The position numbers and the translations under genes were made by a program. 64,000 nt of DNA from Flammeovirga aprica JL-4 (lineage in GTDB: Bacteria; Bacteroidota; Bacteroidia; Cytophagales; Flammeovirgaceae), in NCBI RefSeq assembly GCF_012844305.1, contig NZ_JABANE010000024.1, forward strand, positions 1 through 64,000, given 5' to 3'. Within the stretch, counting starts at the first letter, position 1. Each line of letters begins with the position of its first letter. The notes under the pieces were generated by a model that made no database searches, had not been told where the DNA came from, and saw nothing but the letters and a program-made list of their open reading frames with translations. Shown here piece after piece: positions 19,224 to 28,905 of this stretch.

Positions 19224-19260
19224 AAAAAGCATCAAAATGTACTCATTTTGATGCTTTTTT
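19224..19260 (+). terminator. Terminator, stem GCATCAAAATG
   Basis: AAAAAGCATCAAAATG (19224-19239) pairs with CATTTTGATGCTTTTTT (19244-19260) around TACT. Its stem repeats the terminator at 16147-16187 and, as there, it sits just beyond a family A element. Confidence 0.88.
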
Positions 19261-19399
19261 CATAACTAAAATCGAGTTGGAGAAGGGGCTTTTGTACTTA
19301 AAATTTATATTCCAAACATGCTCTAATGCAGTTACTTTGATACATAATTGATAATCGATTAAATTAGTCTTTGAATTTAAACCAAAGACCTCTTGAAAT

Positions 19400-20356
19400 A
19401 TGATAGTCAAAGGAGATGAATCTGATCCACTTTTATTCTTTAGTTATTTAGCCCAAAAACTAAATGGTCATTGGGATGGCGAAGAGTTTTTGGCTGATAA
19501 TGCTTTGGGGAAATTAAAATCAGTAACCTTTGGTTATATGAACAGTCTTTATGTTGGGATTACAGAATTAGAGATGAAGGAGGAGATGGTGTTTGAAAAT
19601 AATCCTGTCTCAGACCGTCAGTTTGTGAGTGTTCGTATCGGTAAAATTGGTGGTTTTAATCAAGAACACTCTCAAGAGCAACAGAAAGACAGTATTTATA
19701 TTTATAACAACCTCCAAAAATTTAAAATTGTATACCCTGCTAATACCAAGATGAGCTGGTTTTTTATTCGTTTTCCAAAGGATATATATGACTTGCTCGG
19801 AACGGATAAAACTTCAGATTTTTATCAATTAATTTCTAATCCCAAACCTTGGTTTTATTACAGCCCAATGCTTCTGAATATAGAGGTTTTGATTAATGAA
19901 ATGTATAATGCATTGCATGATAAAGTAGTAAGAAGGGGGCTGTTTTTATCCAAGGCTATAGAAATAATTACAAGGCTACGGGAACATGGAACGGTGCATA
20001 AGTTAAGTAATATTGCATATGATATTCACCCTGATGATTTGGACGTGATGTTGCAATTGAAAGATGAGATTTTGGCGGATTTTACTAAAATGCCAAATGT
20101 AGCTCAATTAAGTGAGGAAAAGGGAATGAGTAAATCCAAATTACAAAGAGGGTTTAAGAGTGTTTTTAAAATGCCGATACTGCAGTTTTTCAATTATCAG
20201 AGGGTACTAGAAGGGCAAAGAAGAATACAAACAACACATCATGATTTCACACAGATTGCTATTGAATTAGGCTATACTGACTTGTCTCATTTCAGTAGAG
20301 TGTATAAGCAATTTTTAGGGAGAAGACCTTCAGAAGAAATCCGGAAAAGACGATAG
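19400..20356 (+). CDS. AraC-family transcription regulator
   Basis: 318 residues. The C-terminal 95 residues are an AraC DNA-binding domain with two helix-turn-helix units: VAQLSEEKGMSKSKLQRGF and IAIELGYTDLSHFSRVYK, ending FLGRRPSEEIRKRR. The N-terminal 210 residues are not a typical cupin and match only the paralogue at 24384-25382 (shared YVGI/CGVT and SVRIG patterns and the YDIHPDDLDV/YGVHKNDLNL segment). It precedes an outer-membrane barrel and a sulfatase, so control of those genes by a sulfated glycan is inferred. Confidence 0.85.
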   Translation: MIVKGDESDPLLFFSYLAQKLNGHWDGEEFLADNALGKLKSVTFGYMNSLYVGITELEMKEEMVFENNPVSDRQFVSVRIGKIGGFNQEHSQEQQKDSIYIYNNLQKFKIVYPANTKMSWFFIRFPKDIYDLLGTDKTSDFYQLISNPKPWFYYSPMLLNIEVLINEMYNALHDKVVRRGLFLSKAIEIITRLREHGTVHKLSNIAYDIHPDDLDVMLQLKDEILADFTKMPNVAQLSEEKGMSKSKLQRGFKSVFKMPILQFFNYQRVLEGQRRIQTTHHDFTQIAIELGYTDLSHFSRVYKQFLGRRPSEEIRKRR

Positions 20357-20376
20357 TGGTGCTTAAACTGGAGTGA

Positions 20377-20426
20377 TAAGTACAAATTCAAAATTAACTA
20401 TGATTTATTTTTTGATTTAGTACTTA
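20377..20426. repeat. Palindromic repeat family A, short copy (reverse orientation)
   Basis: A 50-bp element, TAAGTACAAATTCAAAAT at the left and TTGATTTAGTACTTA at the right. Its reverse complement aligns end to end with the copies at 36745-36790 and 44159-44207. The remaining gap to 20678 is AT-rich and shows nothing else. Confidence 0.7.
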
Positions 20427-20678
20427 ATGGAAATGGTTTTGATTTCGAAATAAGTTCAAATAACAATGTTAACGTTAGAAGTTGATTTTTAATTGGATTC
20501 AAAGCTTAAAATATGATTTTAGGTATTAAAACAATATCTTTAAAAAGTCAAAAATAACTATGTATTACATGTTTAGGTAGAATACTATTACTATCGAAAT
20601 AGGTGATTTACCAATTATAATTTGATCCTTAACACTGAATTTTAAAGCATCTAAATCTTCAATTCAAAACCATTAATT

Positions 20679-21755
20679 ATGAAAAGTATATTAACTGTCT
20701 TTCTCGCAATCTTCACATTATCAACTTATGCTCAGACAGAAAATAACAATGAACCTTACGAGTGGCCTTACAGTATGCCCATTTGGGGTAAAAAAGCAGC
20801 CGATAAAGGTTATAAAATTCAATTGCCTTATGGCTTGAATGTCAATTATGTATATAATAGAATGGACCTTGAAATTAGTTCCTTTGATATGTCTATTGGT
20901 GATGATCCCAATTCAACGCTCAATCAATTGATCTCAGAATATGTCACCTTAGAGAATCTAAATTTCAACAACACCATAGCAAGAACAAATGGTATGAACT
21001 TGAGAGGTGATGTATGGATATTTCCTTTTCTTAATGTCTACGGAATTTACACAAACAGCACCGGTACAACTGAAGTCTCATTGCAGCCAAGATGGTTTGA
21101 TGATGAGGGGAATCTTGTAATTTCTCTACCAGAAATAACCAGTATTGTGGATTTCTCTGCCAATTCTTATGGATTTGGTTCTACGATCGTCGGTAAAATT
21201 TATAAGGATTATTTCTTTTCTGTAGATGGGAATATAACTTGGTCTCACTCTGAACTACTTGAACAACCTGCTGTATTTACAGTTATTTCTGCCCGCGTTG
21301 GTGATAGAATTCTTTTTAAGAATGGAAGTACGCTTGCTTTGTATGTGGGTGGGATGTATAGAGGTTTTGTCAACCAAAAAGGCAATAACGGTAATATAGC
21401 TATAAAAAAGGCCTTGCCGAATTTGGGGGCAGAACTTTTGCCTGAGATCGATCGTCGTGTTGCAGCCAATAATGAAGAAATTGAAAGTTTGAATCCTAAT
21501 AACCCAGTGGATAAAATTCAAATTGCTAAACTAGAAAAGCAAAATGAGATACTGTTGGGAATTGGAACGGCTGTAGAAGGGTTACTTTCTTCTGATGTGA
21601 ATTATGGTATTCAGAAAGATATTATCAATCACTGGAGTGTTCAGTTTGGGTTTAATTATGAAGTCAATCAAAATTTCACGTTAAGAGGAGAGTTTGGAAA
21701 AGGGAATGGAAATGATTTTGTAATGATGGGAATGCAATATCGATTTGGAATCTAA
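20679..21755 (+). CDS. Outer-membrane beta-barrel protein of unknown function
   Basis: 358 residues. Signal peptide 1-19 (ends STYAQ). The mature part begins with a conserved-looking EPYEWPYSMPIWGKKAADKG segment, then alternating amphipathic strands with Gly and aromatic residues (VDGNITWSHS, LALYVGGMYRGFV), a Glu/Asn-rich helical excursion at about 265-300, and a closing strand MGMQYRFGI ending in Ile after Phe-Gly, consistent with a C-terminal barrel strand. It lies between an AraC regulator and a convergent arylsulfatase, so passage or binding of sulfated substrates is possible but unproven. Confidence 0.6.
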   Translation: MKSILTVFLAIFTLSTYAQTENNNEPYEWPYSMPIWGKKAADKGYKIQLPYGLNVNYVYNRMDLEISSFDMSIGDDPNSTLNQLISEYVTLENLNFNNTIARTNGMNLRGDVWIFPFLNVYGIYTNSTGTTEVSLQPRWFDDEGNLVISLPEITSIVDFSANSYGFGSTIVGKIYKDYFFSVDGNITWSHSELLEQPAVFTVISARVGDRILFKNGSTLALYVGGMYRGFVNQKGNNGNIAIKKALPNLGAELLPEIDRRVAANNEEIESLNPNNPVDKIQIAKLEKQNEILLGIGTAVEGLLSSDVNYGIQKDIINHWSVQFGFNYEVNQNFTLRGEFGKGNGNDFVMMGMQYRFGI

Positions 21756-21767
21756 ATGATAAAAAAA

Positions 21768-21796
21768 ATAGCTCAAGGTATCATTCCTTGAGCTAT
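21768..21796 (-). terminator. Terminator of arylsulfatase 1
   Basis: ATAGCTCAAGG (21768-21778) pairs with CCTTGAGCTAT (21786-21796). An eight-A run before it gives the U tract on the minus strand, so it ends the sulfatase transcript; on the plus strand the U tract is missing. Confidence 0.85.
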
Positions 21797-21824
21797 CCAA
21801 CAATCAATCTATTTTAAAATAAAA

Positions 21825-24179
21825 TTACTTCGATACGGTATTATACTCTTCAATTAAATTTAGTGTTACACTTTTAAGTTGTCCCGTATATTTTGAGTTT
21901 TTTACCTTATATTTATCTGTAACCGCAGTTCCAGAATCTTTACCAACATCCAATGTCTCGTCTAGAGAATAAAGGTTAGCTACCGTTTTTTCAACTCTTC
22001 CTTTTCCGATTTCTTTTCCATCAGCATAAAGTGTGATGGTAGCAGGAGTGTATGGTTTTTTCTCATCCATAATCACTGTTGCTTTGATAGTCTTTGTACC
22101 GCTAGGAACCTTAGCAGAAGATTTGATAGAATATTTATCGACTGAATTACAGTATTCGTAGTAAGCATTACCACTTTTGTCTACTCTTAATACAAAACCT
22201 GCAAAACGACCACCTTGTGTAATTAATACACCTTGATCACCTTTTTTATACCCTTCTAAGTTGGCTTCCAATGAGTGAGATTGGAATTTAGTAAATGGCG
22301 TTGCACCTTCAGGAATTCTCAACCCATTTGGATAAGTAAATGTAGTCAACCCAGCAGTTAATGAAGGTCTGAATGACGATCTGAATCGCTCCGTTCTTCT
22401 GTCATCAATTGGTAAAGCATTTCCTTTTGCTGCTTCAGCAAAGAATAGATATTTCATATACTCCAATTTTTCAGGCATTTCTTCAGCAAGGTTTTCCCCT
22501 TGGGAGAAATCATTACTAAGGTTGTATAACTCCCATTTGTAATCAGTGATTTCAATTTGTGCAGTAGAGTTCGATTCCCAAGGGATGTTTCTCATTGCAC
22601 CAGCCCACCATCCGTCATGATAGATTCCGATGTTACCCAAAATCTCAAAATACTGTGTAGTGTGCTCTTCTGGTGCTGTTTCATTATTAAATGAATAAGC
22701 CAAAGAAGTACCGTCAATTGGTTCTTGGTGTGCTCCATCAATAGTTTCAGGCATTTCAAAACCTGCTAACTCCAAGATCGTAGGAGCGATATCCGTAACG
22801 TGAGAGAATTGTGTTCTTACCTCACCTTCGCCTTTAATTCCTTTAGGATAAGAAATAGCCATTGCATTACGTACACCACCTAAGTGAGAGGCTACTTGTT
22901 TGGTCCATTGGTAAGGAGAGTTGACTGCCCAAGCCCAAGCAGCCGGCATATGATTGAAGTAATCTTCAGAACCTAAACGATTTGTTTTTACGGCTTCCAC
23001 TTTGTCTTCCCATTTCTCAGGAATACCGTTAAAGAATGCCATTTCGTTCAATAAACCTTCTTGACCACCCTCAGCAGAAGCACCGTTGTCACCTGCAATG
23101 TAGATAAAGATGGTATTATCCAATTTTCCCATTTCATCTACCGCATCATAAAGACGTTTGATTTGTGTATCCGTATGCTCTGTAAATCCAGCAAACACTT
23201 CCATCATTCTAGCATATACCATTTTTTGTTCTTCATTTAATGAATCCCAAGCAGGTAATGCATCTGGACGAGGCGTCAAAGTAGCATCGGCAGGAATAAT
23301 ACCTTTGTCTTTCATATTATTGAAAGCCTGTTCACGATATACGTCCCAACCTTGATCGAATTTTCCTTTGTATTTTTCAATATACTCAGCAGGAGCTTGG
23401 TGAGGAGCATGAACGGCACCTGGAGAGAAGTATACTAAGAAAGGCTTATCAGGAGCAACAGCATTTACAGACTGAATATAGTTGATGGCTTTGTCTGCCA
23501 TATCAGTAGTAATATGATATTTTGAACCGTCTGCATTTGTTTCAGGTGCTGTAATTCTTTTTCTATCTTCAACAAGGGCAGGGTGGAATTGATCTGTGTC
23601 GCCACCAAGGAAACCGTAGAAATAATCAAAACCTAAATCATTTGGCCATCGGTCAAAAGGACCTGTAAACGAAGCCTCCCAGTCAGGAACATTGTGATTT
23701 TTACCATACCAAGAAGTGGAATACCCTTTTTCTTGAAGTACTTTGGCAAACGTTCCTGTTTCTTTAGGCATTTTCATCGTATAACCATCATTACCTGTAC
23801 CAATTTCCATAATAGCTCCTGTTTCTGCTTTATGATGATTTCTTCCAGATAATAATGCCGCTCTTGTAGGAGAACAAAGTGCAGTAGTATGGAATCTTGA
23901 ATACGTCAAACCTTTATTTGCGATTTCATCAAATGCAGGTGTTTCGATTTGACCACCCATATGTCCCATTTGAGCATACCCAACGTCATCCAAAAGGATT
24001 AATACAATGTTGGGAGCATCCTGTAAATTATTTTCTCTAAAGTTGAGTTGAGCAGGTGCAGAATCTTGTGACTCATGCACTGTAAGCCCTTTTACATTTT
24101 GTGCTTTTATACTAATTGGTAAAACAACCGTGATTAGCAAAGCAGATAGTATTTTGTGTAATTTTCTACTTGTAAACAT
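21825..24179 (-). CDS. Secreted arylsulfatase 1 (AtsA-like, long form)
   Basis: 784 residues. Signal peptide 1-26 (ends SIKAQ). The formylglycine motif C102-S-P-T-R begins LCSPTRAALLSGR, and D64-D65 in LLDDVGY bind Ca. Further sulfatase landmarks are WYGKNHNVPDW, YFSPGAVHAPHQ and IAGDNGASAEGG. It is longer than compact arylsulfatases, with a C-terminal beta-rich domain (about 600-784). Cys must be converted to formylglycine by FGE or anSME, not encoded here. It is about 75-80 percent identical by eye to the sulfatase at 25404-27767. It probably removes sulfate from an algal polysaccharide in the periplasm or outside; the bond cut is unknown. Confidence 0.9.
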   Translation of the reverse strand: MFTSRKLHKILSALLITVVLPISIKAQNVKGLTVHESQDSAPAQLNFRENNLQDAPNIVLILLDDVGYAQMGHMGGQIETPAFDEIANKGLTYSRFHTTALCSPTRAALLSGRNHHKAETGAIMEIGTGNDGYTMKMPKETGTFAKVLQEKGYSTSWYGKNHNVPDWEASFTGPFDRWPNDLGFDYFYGFLGGDTDQFHPALVEDRKRITAPETNADGSKYHITTDMADKAINYIQSVNAVAPDKPFLVYFSPGAVHAPHQAPAEYIEKYKGKFDQGWDVYREQAFNNMKDKGIIPADATLTPRPDALPAWDSLNEEQKMVYARMMEVFAGFTEHTDTQIKRLYDAVDEMGKLDNTIFIYIAGDNGASAEGGQEGLLNEMAFFNGIPEKWEDKVEAVKTNRLGSEDYFNHMPAAWAWAVNSPYQWTKQVASHLGGVRNAMAISYPKGIKGEGEVRTQFSHVTDIAPTILELAGFEMPETIDGAHQEPIDGTSLAYSFNNETAPEEHTTQYFEILGNIGIYHDGWWAGAMRNIPWESNSTAQIEITDYKWELYNLSNDFSQGENLAEEMPEKLEYMKYLFFAEAAKGNALPIDDRRTERFRSSFRPSLTAGLTTFTYPNGLRIPEGATPFTKFQSHSLEANLEGYKKGDQGVLITQGGRFAGFVLRVDKSGNAYYEYCNSVDKYSIKSSAKVPSGTKTIKATVIMDEKKPYTPATITLYADGKEIGKGRVEKTVANLYSLDETLDVGKDSGTAVTDKYKVKNSKYTGQLKSVTLNLIEEYNTVSK

Positions 24180-24202
24180 ACTTTTTCGATTTGTTGATGT
24201 TA

Positions 24203-24210
24203 CAAATGTA
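24203..24210 (-). promoter_or_regulatory. Possible -7 box of arylsulfatase 1
   Basis: On the minus strand TACATTTG fits TAnnTTTG, 24 bp before the ATG. No TTG lies at the expected -33 distance, which would suit activator-dependent expression, perhaps by an AraC protein. Confidence 0.4.
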
Positions 24211-24383
24211 GAGTCTGATTGGGGCGGAATGATAGCATGTAAGAGTCATTCATTGGTATAAAAGAGGCGAAATTATGTAAGGTAGTTAGTGGTAAATCAA
24301 GATTAATGATTCAATACTATGCTTATTGTACAAGTTCCTCTACCATTTTTAATTATCTTGTAAACCTAATTTTATAGTTAATC

Positions 24384-25382
24384 ATGGAAGACAATTTACT
24401 TGAAATAAGTACTGATGAAACGAATCCTGTTTCATCCTACGAACTCATCAAAAAAGACTTTGGAGCTAGCGTTGATGGCAATCATTTAAGACTTGAAAAT
24501 GATAAATACGGTAAGCTTGACATGATTTATTATGAGTATTTTCCAAAACTGATTTGCGGGGTTACAAACCTTAAACTCAACGTACCAATTAGAATTTTAA
24601 ATAGTACTGACAAGAAGGAGAAGTATGTAAGTATTAGAATTGGTAATTCAGGTGATTTTACTTCTGAAACAAAAAAGAAATCTACTTTGATGAATTCCTT
24701 ATATGTCTATAACAGTAATCAAGAATTTAATATTGATTACCCTGTAGATCAGTCTATAAGATGGTATTATTTGAGGATTCCAGTCCATTTTATGGATAAG
24801 TTTATCTATTTACCAAATGATGCATTAAATGAGCTTATTCATAAAGACGAAGCATGGTTTTATTATGATTCCTTGACTCCAGATTTAGATAAAATAATCT
24901 CGGAATTGGATTTTTTTATACAAGACCCTGTTATGCAAAAAGGAATACTTTTTTCAAAAATGATAGAGGTATTAAACATTCTACAGAAGCGTTCTTATGA
25001 AAATGGGCTTGAAAATGTAGTGTATGGTGTCCATAAAAATGACTTGAATTTAGTGTTCAGGTTGAAAGATGATATCCTCTCAAACTTGAATGAGGTTCCT
25101 GATTTAAAAGTATTGGTGAAAAAATATGGAATGAGTGAATCCAAGCTTCAAAAAACTTTCAAAAAAGTATATAAAAAACCTATTCTACAATTTTTCAATC
25201 ATCATAGGCTTGAGGAGGCACAACGACAAGTGATTCAAACAGAGAAAGACTTGAGCCAAATAAGCTTTGAATTGGGTTTTACAGATTTGACACATTTCAG
25301 TAAAAGGTATTATTCAAAGTTTGGTGAAAGACCTTCCGTAACAAGAAAAAAGTCAGCAGATAATCCACTGACTTTTAAGTAA
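24384..25382 (+). CDS. AraC-family transcription regulator (paralogue)
   Basis: 332 residues, same layout as the regulator at 19400-20356. The C-terminal AraC domain contains VLVKKYGMSESKLQKTFKK and ISFELGFTDLTHFSKRYY, ending FGERPSVTRKK. The N-terminal part carries YVSIRIGNSGDF and VYGVHKNDLNLVFRLKDDI. It is divergent from arylsulfatase 1 (204 bp between starts) and convergent with arylsulfatase 2 (21 bp between stops). Both are plausible targets. Its last 12 codons hold a perfect terminator-like palindrome. Confidence 0.85.
   Translation: MEDNLLEISTDETNPVSSYELIKKDFGASVDGNHLRLENDKYGKLDMIYYEYFPKLICGVTNLKLNVPIRILNSTDKKEKYVSIRIGNSGDFTSETKKKSTLMNSLYVYNSNQEFNIDYPVDQSIRWYYLRIPVHFMDKFIYLPNDALNELIHKDEAWFYYDSLTPDLDKIISELDFFIQDPVMQKGILFSKMIEVLNILQKRSYENGLENVVYGVHKNDLNLVFRLKDDILSNLNEVPDLKVLVKKYGMSESKLQKTFKKVYKKPILQFFNHHRLEEAQRQVIQTEKDLSQISFELGFTDLTHFSKRYYSKFGERPSVTRKKSADNPLTFK
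25348..25376. terminator. Bidirectional terminator inside the end of the AraC gene
   Basis: AAAAGTCAG (25348-25356) pairs exactly with CTGACTTTT (25368-25376) over an 11-nt loop. It lies before the AraC stop at 25380-25382, so the coding 3' end doubles as the terminator between two convergent genes. Confidence 0.65.
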
Positions 25383-25403
25383 TCTATGTTGTTACAAAAA
25401 CTT

Positions 25404-27767
25404 CTATTTTGAAGCTTGCGTATTATTGTACTCATTAATTAATTCAAGCGTCACCATCTTGAGTTGACCAGAATAATCTGAGTCTTTAGTTTTATAACTT
25501 TGGCTTACAGGAGTTCCCGTATCTTGCCCGATGTCTAATGTCTCATCAAGAGAGAATAAGTTTGGAATTGTTTTCTCCACACGTCCTTCTCCTAATTTCT
25601 TACCATCTGCAAAGATTGTAATAGTAGAAGCTGTGTAAGGTTTTTTCTCATCCATAATCACTCTTGCTACTACGTTTTTAGTACCTACAGGAATTTTTGA
25701 TGAAGTTTTAATACTGTAAAAATCAGAAGAATTACTGTATTCATAATGAACATATCCTGCTTTGTCTACTCTTAAAACAAAACCACCAAAACGACCACCT
25801 TGTGTAATCAATACACCTTGATCACCTTTTTTATAACCTCCGTCAAGAGAAGCATCCATTGTATGTGAAATGAACTTCGTAAATGGAGTAGCTCCTTCAG
25901 GTAATCTCAACCCATTTGGATATTGGAAAACTGTCTGTCCAGCGGTTAAAGAAGGACGGAAAGTACTTCTGAAACGTTCAGTTCTACGGTCATCAATAGG
26001 AAGAGCATTGGCTTTTGAAGCTTCCGCAAAGAACATATATTTCATGTATTCCAATTTCTCAGGCATTTCTTCTGCTAAATCTTTCGATTGAGAGAAGTCG
26101 TCTTTAAGATTGTATAATTCCCATTTCATGTCAGTGATTTCAACATGAGCAGTAGACCCTGATACCCATGGAATATTTCTCATGGCACCTGCCCACCATC
26201 CATCGTGGTAGATACCCAAGTTACCACCAATTTCAAAGTATTGAGTAGTATGAATTTCTTCAGCATCTTTGTTGTCAAAAGAGTACACCAAAGAAGTACC
26301 TTCTAATGGTTTCTGAGCGTAACCATCAATCTCCTTTGGCATCTCTAATCCAGCCACTTCAAGAATTGTAGGGGCAATATCAGTGATGTGTGTAAACTGC
26401 TCTCTAACTTCACCTCTTGCTTTAATTCCATTAGGATAAGAGATTGTCATTGCATTTCTAACACCACCTAAGTGGGAAGCAATTTGTTTCGCCCATTGGT
26501 AAGGAGAGTTGACAGCCCAAGCCCAAGCGGCAGGCATATGATTGAAGTAATCTTCAGTACCTAAACGATTTGATTTGACAGCTTCAACTTTATCTTCCCA
26601 TTTTTCAGGCATTCCATTAAAGAATGTCATCTCATTTAACATTCCCTCTAGACCACCTTCAGCAGAACCGCCATTGTCGCCTGCAATGTAGATGAAAATG
26701 GTATTATCTAATTTGCCCATTTCATCAATAGCATCATAAAGACGTTTGATTTGTGCATCAGTATGTTCTGTAAATCCGGCAAAAACTTCCATCATACGAG
26801 CATAAACCATTTTTTGCTCTTCATTTAAACTATTCCACGCTTGTAAAGATTCCGGGCGAGGAGTCAATTCAGCGTCTGCAGGAATTAAGCCTTTTGCTTT
26901 CATATTATTAAATGCTTCTTCTCTGTAAACATCCCAACCTGCATCGAATTTCCCTTTGTATTTTTCAATGTACTCGGCAGGAGCTTGGTGAGGTGCATGT
27001 ACTGCACCAGGTGAAAAGTAAACAAAGAAAGGTTTGTCTGGAGCAACTGCATTCACAGATTGTACATAGTTGATGGCTTTGTCTGCCATATCAGTTGTTA
27101 AGTGATAAGGAGATCCATCTTCATTAGTTTCAGGAGAAGTAATTCTTTTTCTGTCTTCTACAAGAGCAGGGTGGAATTGGTCTGTATCTCCACCTAAGAA
27201 ACCATAGAAATAATCAAAACCTAAATCATTTGGCCAACGATCAAAAGGTCCCGTAAATGAAGCTTCCCAGTTAGGAACATTATGGTTCTTTCCGTACCAA
27301 GACGTAGAATATCCTTTTTCTTGAAGTACTTTAGCAAAAGAACCTACCTCATTTGGAATCTCAGTTGTATAACCTGAATTACCAGTACCTAATTCCATGA
27401 TAATTCCAGTCTCAGCTGTATGATGGTTTCTACCTGTCAATAATGCCGCTCTTGTAGGAGAACACAATGCAGTAGTATGGAATCTTGAATAAGTCAAACC
27501 TTTATCTGCAATTTCATCAAAAGCAGGCGTTTCAATTTGTCCACCCATATGGCCCATTTGAGCATATCCAACATCATCTAAAAGTACCAATACGATGTTT
27601 GGAGCTTCTGTTAAATTATTAGCTCTGAAGTTAAGTTGTTTTGTAGGAGAATCTTCCGATTCATGTACTGTCAGCCCTTTCACATCCTGAGCTGAAGCCA
27701 TAAAAGGTAGTGCAGAAGCTATGATAGCTGTACTTAATACCGATTTGATTTTTCTATTTATAAACAT
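25404..27767 (-). CDS. Secreted arylsulfatase 2 (AtsA-like, long form)
   Basis: 787 residues, near-copy of arylsulfatase 1. Signal peptide 1-27 (ends MASAQ). D64-D65 and C102-S-P-T-R are conserved, as are WYGKNHNVPNW, YFSPGAVHAPHQ and IAGDNGGSAEGG and the C-terminal beta-rich domain. Differences concentrate in the signal peptide and surface positions, so both copies look active. A recent gene duplication together with the AraC gene explains the arrangement. It must be matured to formylglycine. Substrate unknown; the retained pair may act on different sulfate positions or under different regulators. Confidence 0.9.
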   Translation of the reverse strand: MFINRKIKSVLSTAIIASALPFMASAQDVKGLTVHESEDSPTKQLNFRANNLTEAPNIVLVLLDDVGYAQMGHMGGQIETPAFDEIADKGLTYSRFHTTALCSPTRAALLTGRNHHTAETGIIMELGTGNSGYTTEIPNEVGSFAKVLQEKGYSTSWYGKNHNVPNWEASFTGPFDRWPNDLGFDYFYGFLGGDTDQFHPALVEDRKRITSPETNEDGSPYHLTTDMADKAINYVQSVNAVAPDKPFFVYFSPGAVHAPHQAPAEYIEKYKGKFDAGWDVYREEAFNNMKAKGLIPADAELTPRPESLQAWNSLNEEQKMVYARMMEVFAGFTEHTDAQIKRLYDAIDEMGKLDNTIFIYIAGDNGGSAEGGLEGMLNEMTFFNGMPEKWEDKVEAVKSNRLGTEDYFNHMPAAWAWAVNSPYQWAKQIASHLGGVRNAMTISYPNGIKARGEVREQFTHITDIAPTILEVAGLEMPKEIDGYAQKPLEGTSLVYSFDNKDAEEIHTTQYFEIGGNLGIYHDGWWAGAMRNIPWVSGSTAHVEITDMKWELYNLKDDFSQSKDLAEEMPEKLEYMKYMFFAEASKANALPIDDRRTERFRSTFRPSLTAGQTVFQYPNGLRLPEGATPFTKFISHTMDASLDGGYKKGDQGVLITQGGRFGGFVLRVDKAGYVHYEYSNSSDFYSIKTSSKIPVGTKNVVARVIMDEKKPYTASTITIFADGKKLGEGRVEKTIPNLFSLDETLDIGQDTGTPVSQSYKTKDSDYSGQLKMVTLELINEYNNTQASK

Positions 27768-27789
27768 ATTGATTGTTGTTGTTGAAGCT

Positions 27790-27797
27790 CAAAATTA
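27790..27797 (-). promoter_or_regulatory. Possible -7 box of arylsulfatase 2
   Basis: Minus-strand TAATTTTG, 23 bp before the ATG, almost the same place as the box of arylsulfatase 1; again no TTG at -33. Confidence 0.4.
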
Positions 27798-27953
27798 AGA
27801 GGAGATGTACTTTTTTTGTTGTTATGTTTCAATATTGAATTGGTACAAAACCGTTTTCTATTGTTGAAGGTGTTTATCTAAATAGAAAAGAAAAGTCATT
27901 TGAATTAGGGTATCTTTTGGGTAATTTGATGAAGACCAATAAAACTATCTCCT

Positions 27954-28727
27954 ATGAAAATTGAGCTAAAAAAAGGACTGTTGAGACTTCCATTAATCTT
28001 ATTAATACCCCTTGCATTTGTAATCTTTCTGCTATTCAACCCCTCATTTTTTTATAACCGTGAAACTCAAATAGAAAATTATACTATATATCATCAGCAG
28101 GAGTTAGATCCTCAACTTGGAAGGCAACTAGCCAAAGTTGATTCAATGTTGAGAAAAAGTGAACTGTATGAAGAACGTCTAGATTTAAAGATCTGTTTGA
28201 ATGAAGGTGCTGTTTATCCCCAAATAATGAAAGCATTATGGGGAGATGCTTTTGGGTGGGGTATGTCCAATATTGTTGTGATTAATGGGGAAATGGATCT
28301 AGCTCAAAATATAGTAACTCACCATGGATACCAATGGAATTTAGAACAACTTTTACTTCATGAACTGACGCATTGTTTACAGTTTCATACATTCGGTTTA
28401 TGGAATTCTAACCCTTTTGCTAAATATCCAAAATGGAAATGGGAGGGGTATGCAGAATACATTGCAAGGCAAGGAAAAGGCCAACATTCTCTACTCAAAA
28501 ACATGGAAAGAATAGAAAGTGCAAGAATGGTTGATCCTGATGAATGGGGAGTTTTTTTTGAAGATAAAACTGTTGCTCCAAGGCAGTATTATGATTATTG
28601 GTTGATGGTACAATACTGTATGGAAGTGAAAAAAATGTCTTATCGGAAGCTATTAAAAAAGAAAATTAATAAGGAAGAACTTGAAGAAGAGATGATGATG
28701 TGGTATGATTTGAAGGTGAGGAATTGA
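27954..28727 (+). CDS. Membrane-anchored zinc metalloprotease-like protein
   Basis: 257 residues. A hydrophobic segment at about 11-29 (LRLPLILLIPLAFVIFLLF) anchors the protein, with the rest outside the cytoplasm. HELTH (136-140) matches the HExxH zinc site, and EGYAEY (164-169) downstream provides a likely third ligand Glu, the gluzincin arrangement. Basic residues dominate the C-terminus (YRKLLKKKINKEE). Substrate unknown; no named peptidase family is assigned. It stands between the sulfatase and a small membrane-associated protein, in no clear operon. Confidence 0.65.
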   Translation: MKIELKKGLLRLPLILLIPLAFVIFLLFNPSFFYNRETQIENYTIYHQQELDPQLGRQLAKVDSMLRKSELYEERLDLKICLNEGAVYPQIMKALWGDAFGWGMSNIVVINGEMDLAQNIVTHHGYQWNLEQLLLHELTHCLQFHTFGLWNSNPFAKYPKWKWEGYAEYIARQGKGQHSLLKNMERIESARMVDPDEWGVFFEDKTVAPRQYYDYWLMVQYCMEVKKMSYRKLLKKKINKEELEEEMMMWYDLKVRN

Positions 28728-28905
28728 GAGTCAATGGTCTAGTTGATTCAAGAAAATGATTTTAGAAGATAGGGTATTTAAAGTTGAATTACCCTTTTGA
28801 GATAAATAACAAATCATTTAAAAGTTCTCTAAGTGCTACTTTATCAATTCATGGATTCAAGAGAATTTTTAGATGATTTCATTAATTATCTAATCTGAAA
28901 TTACA

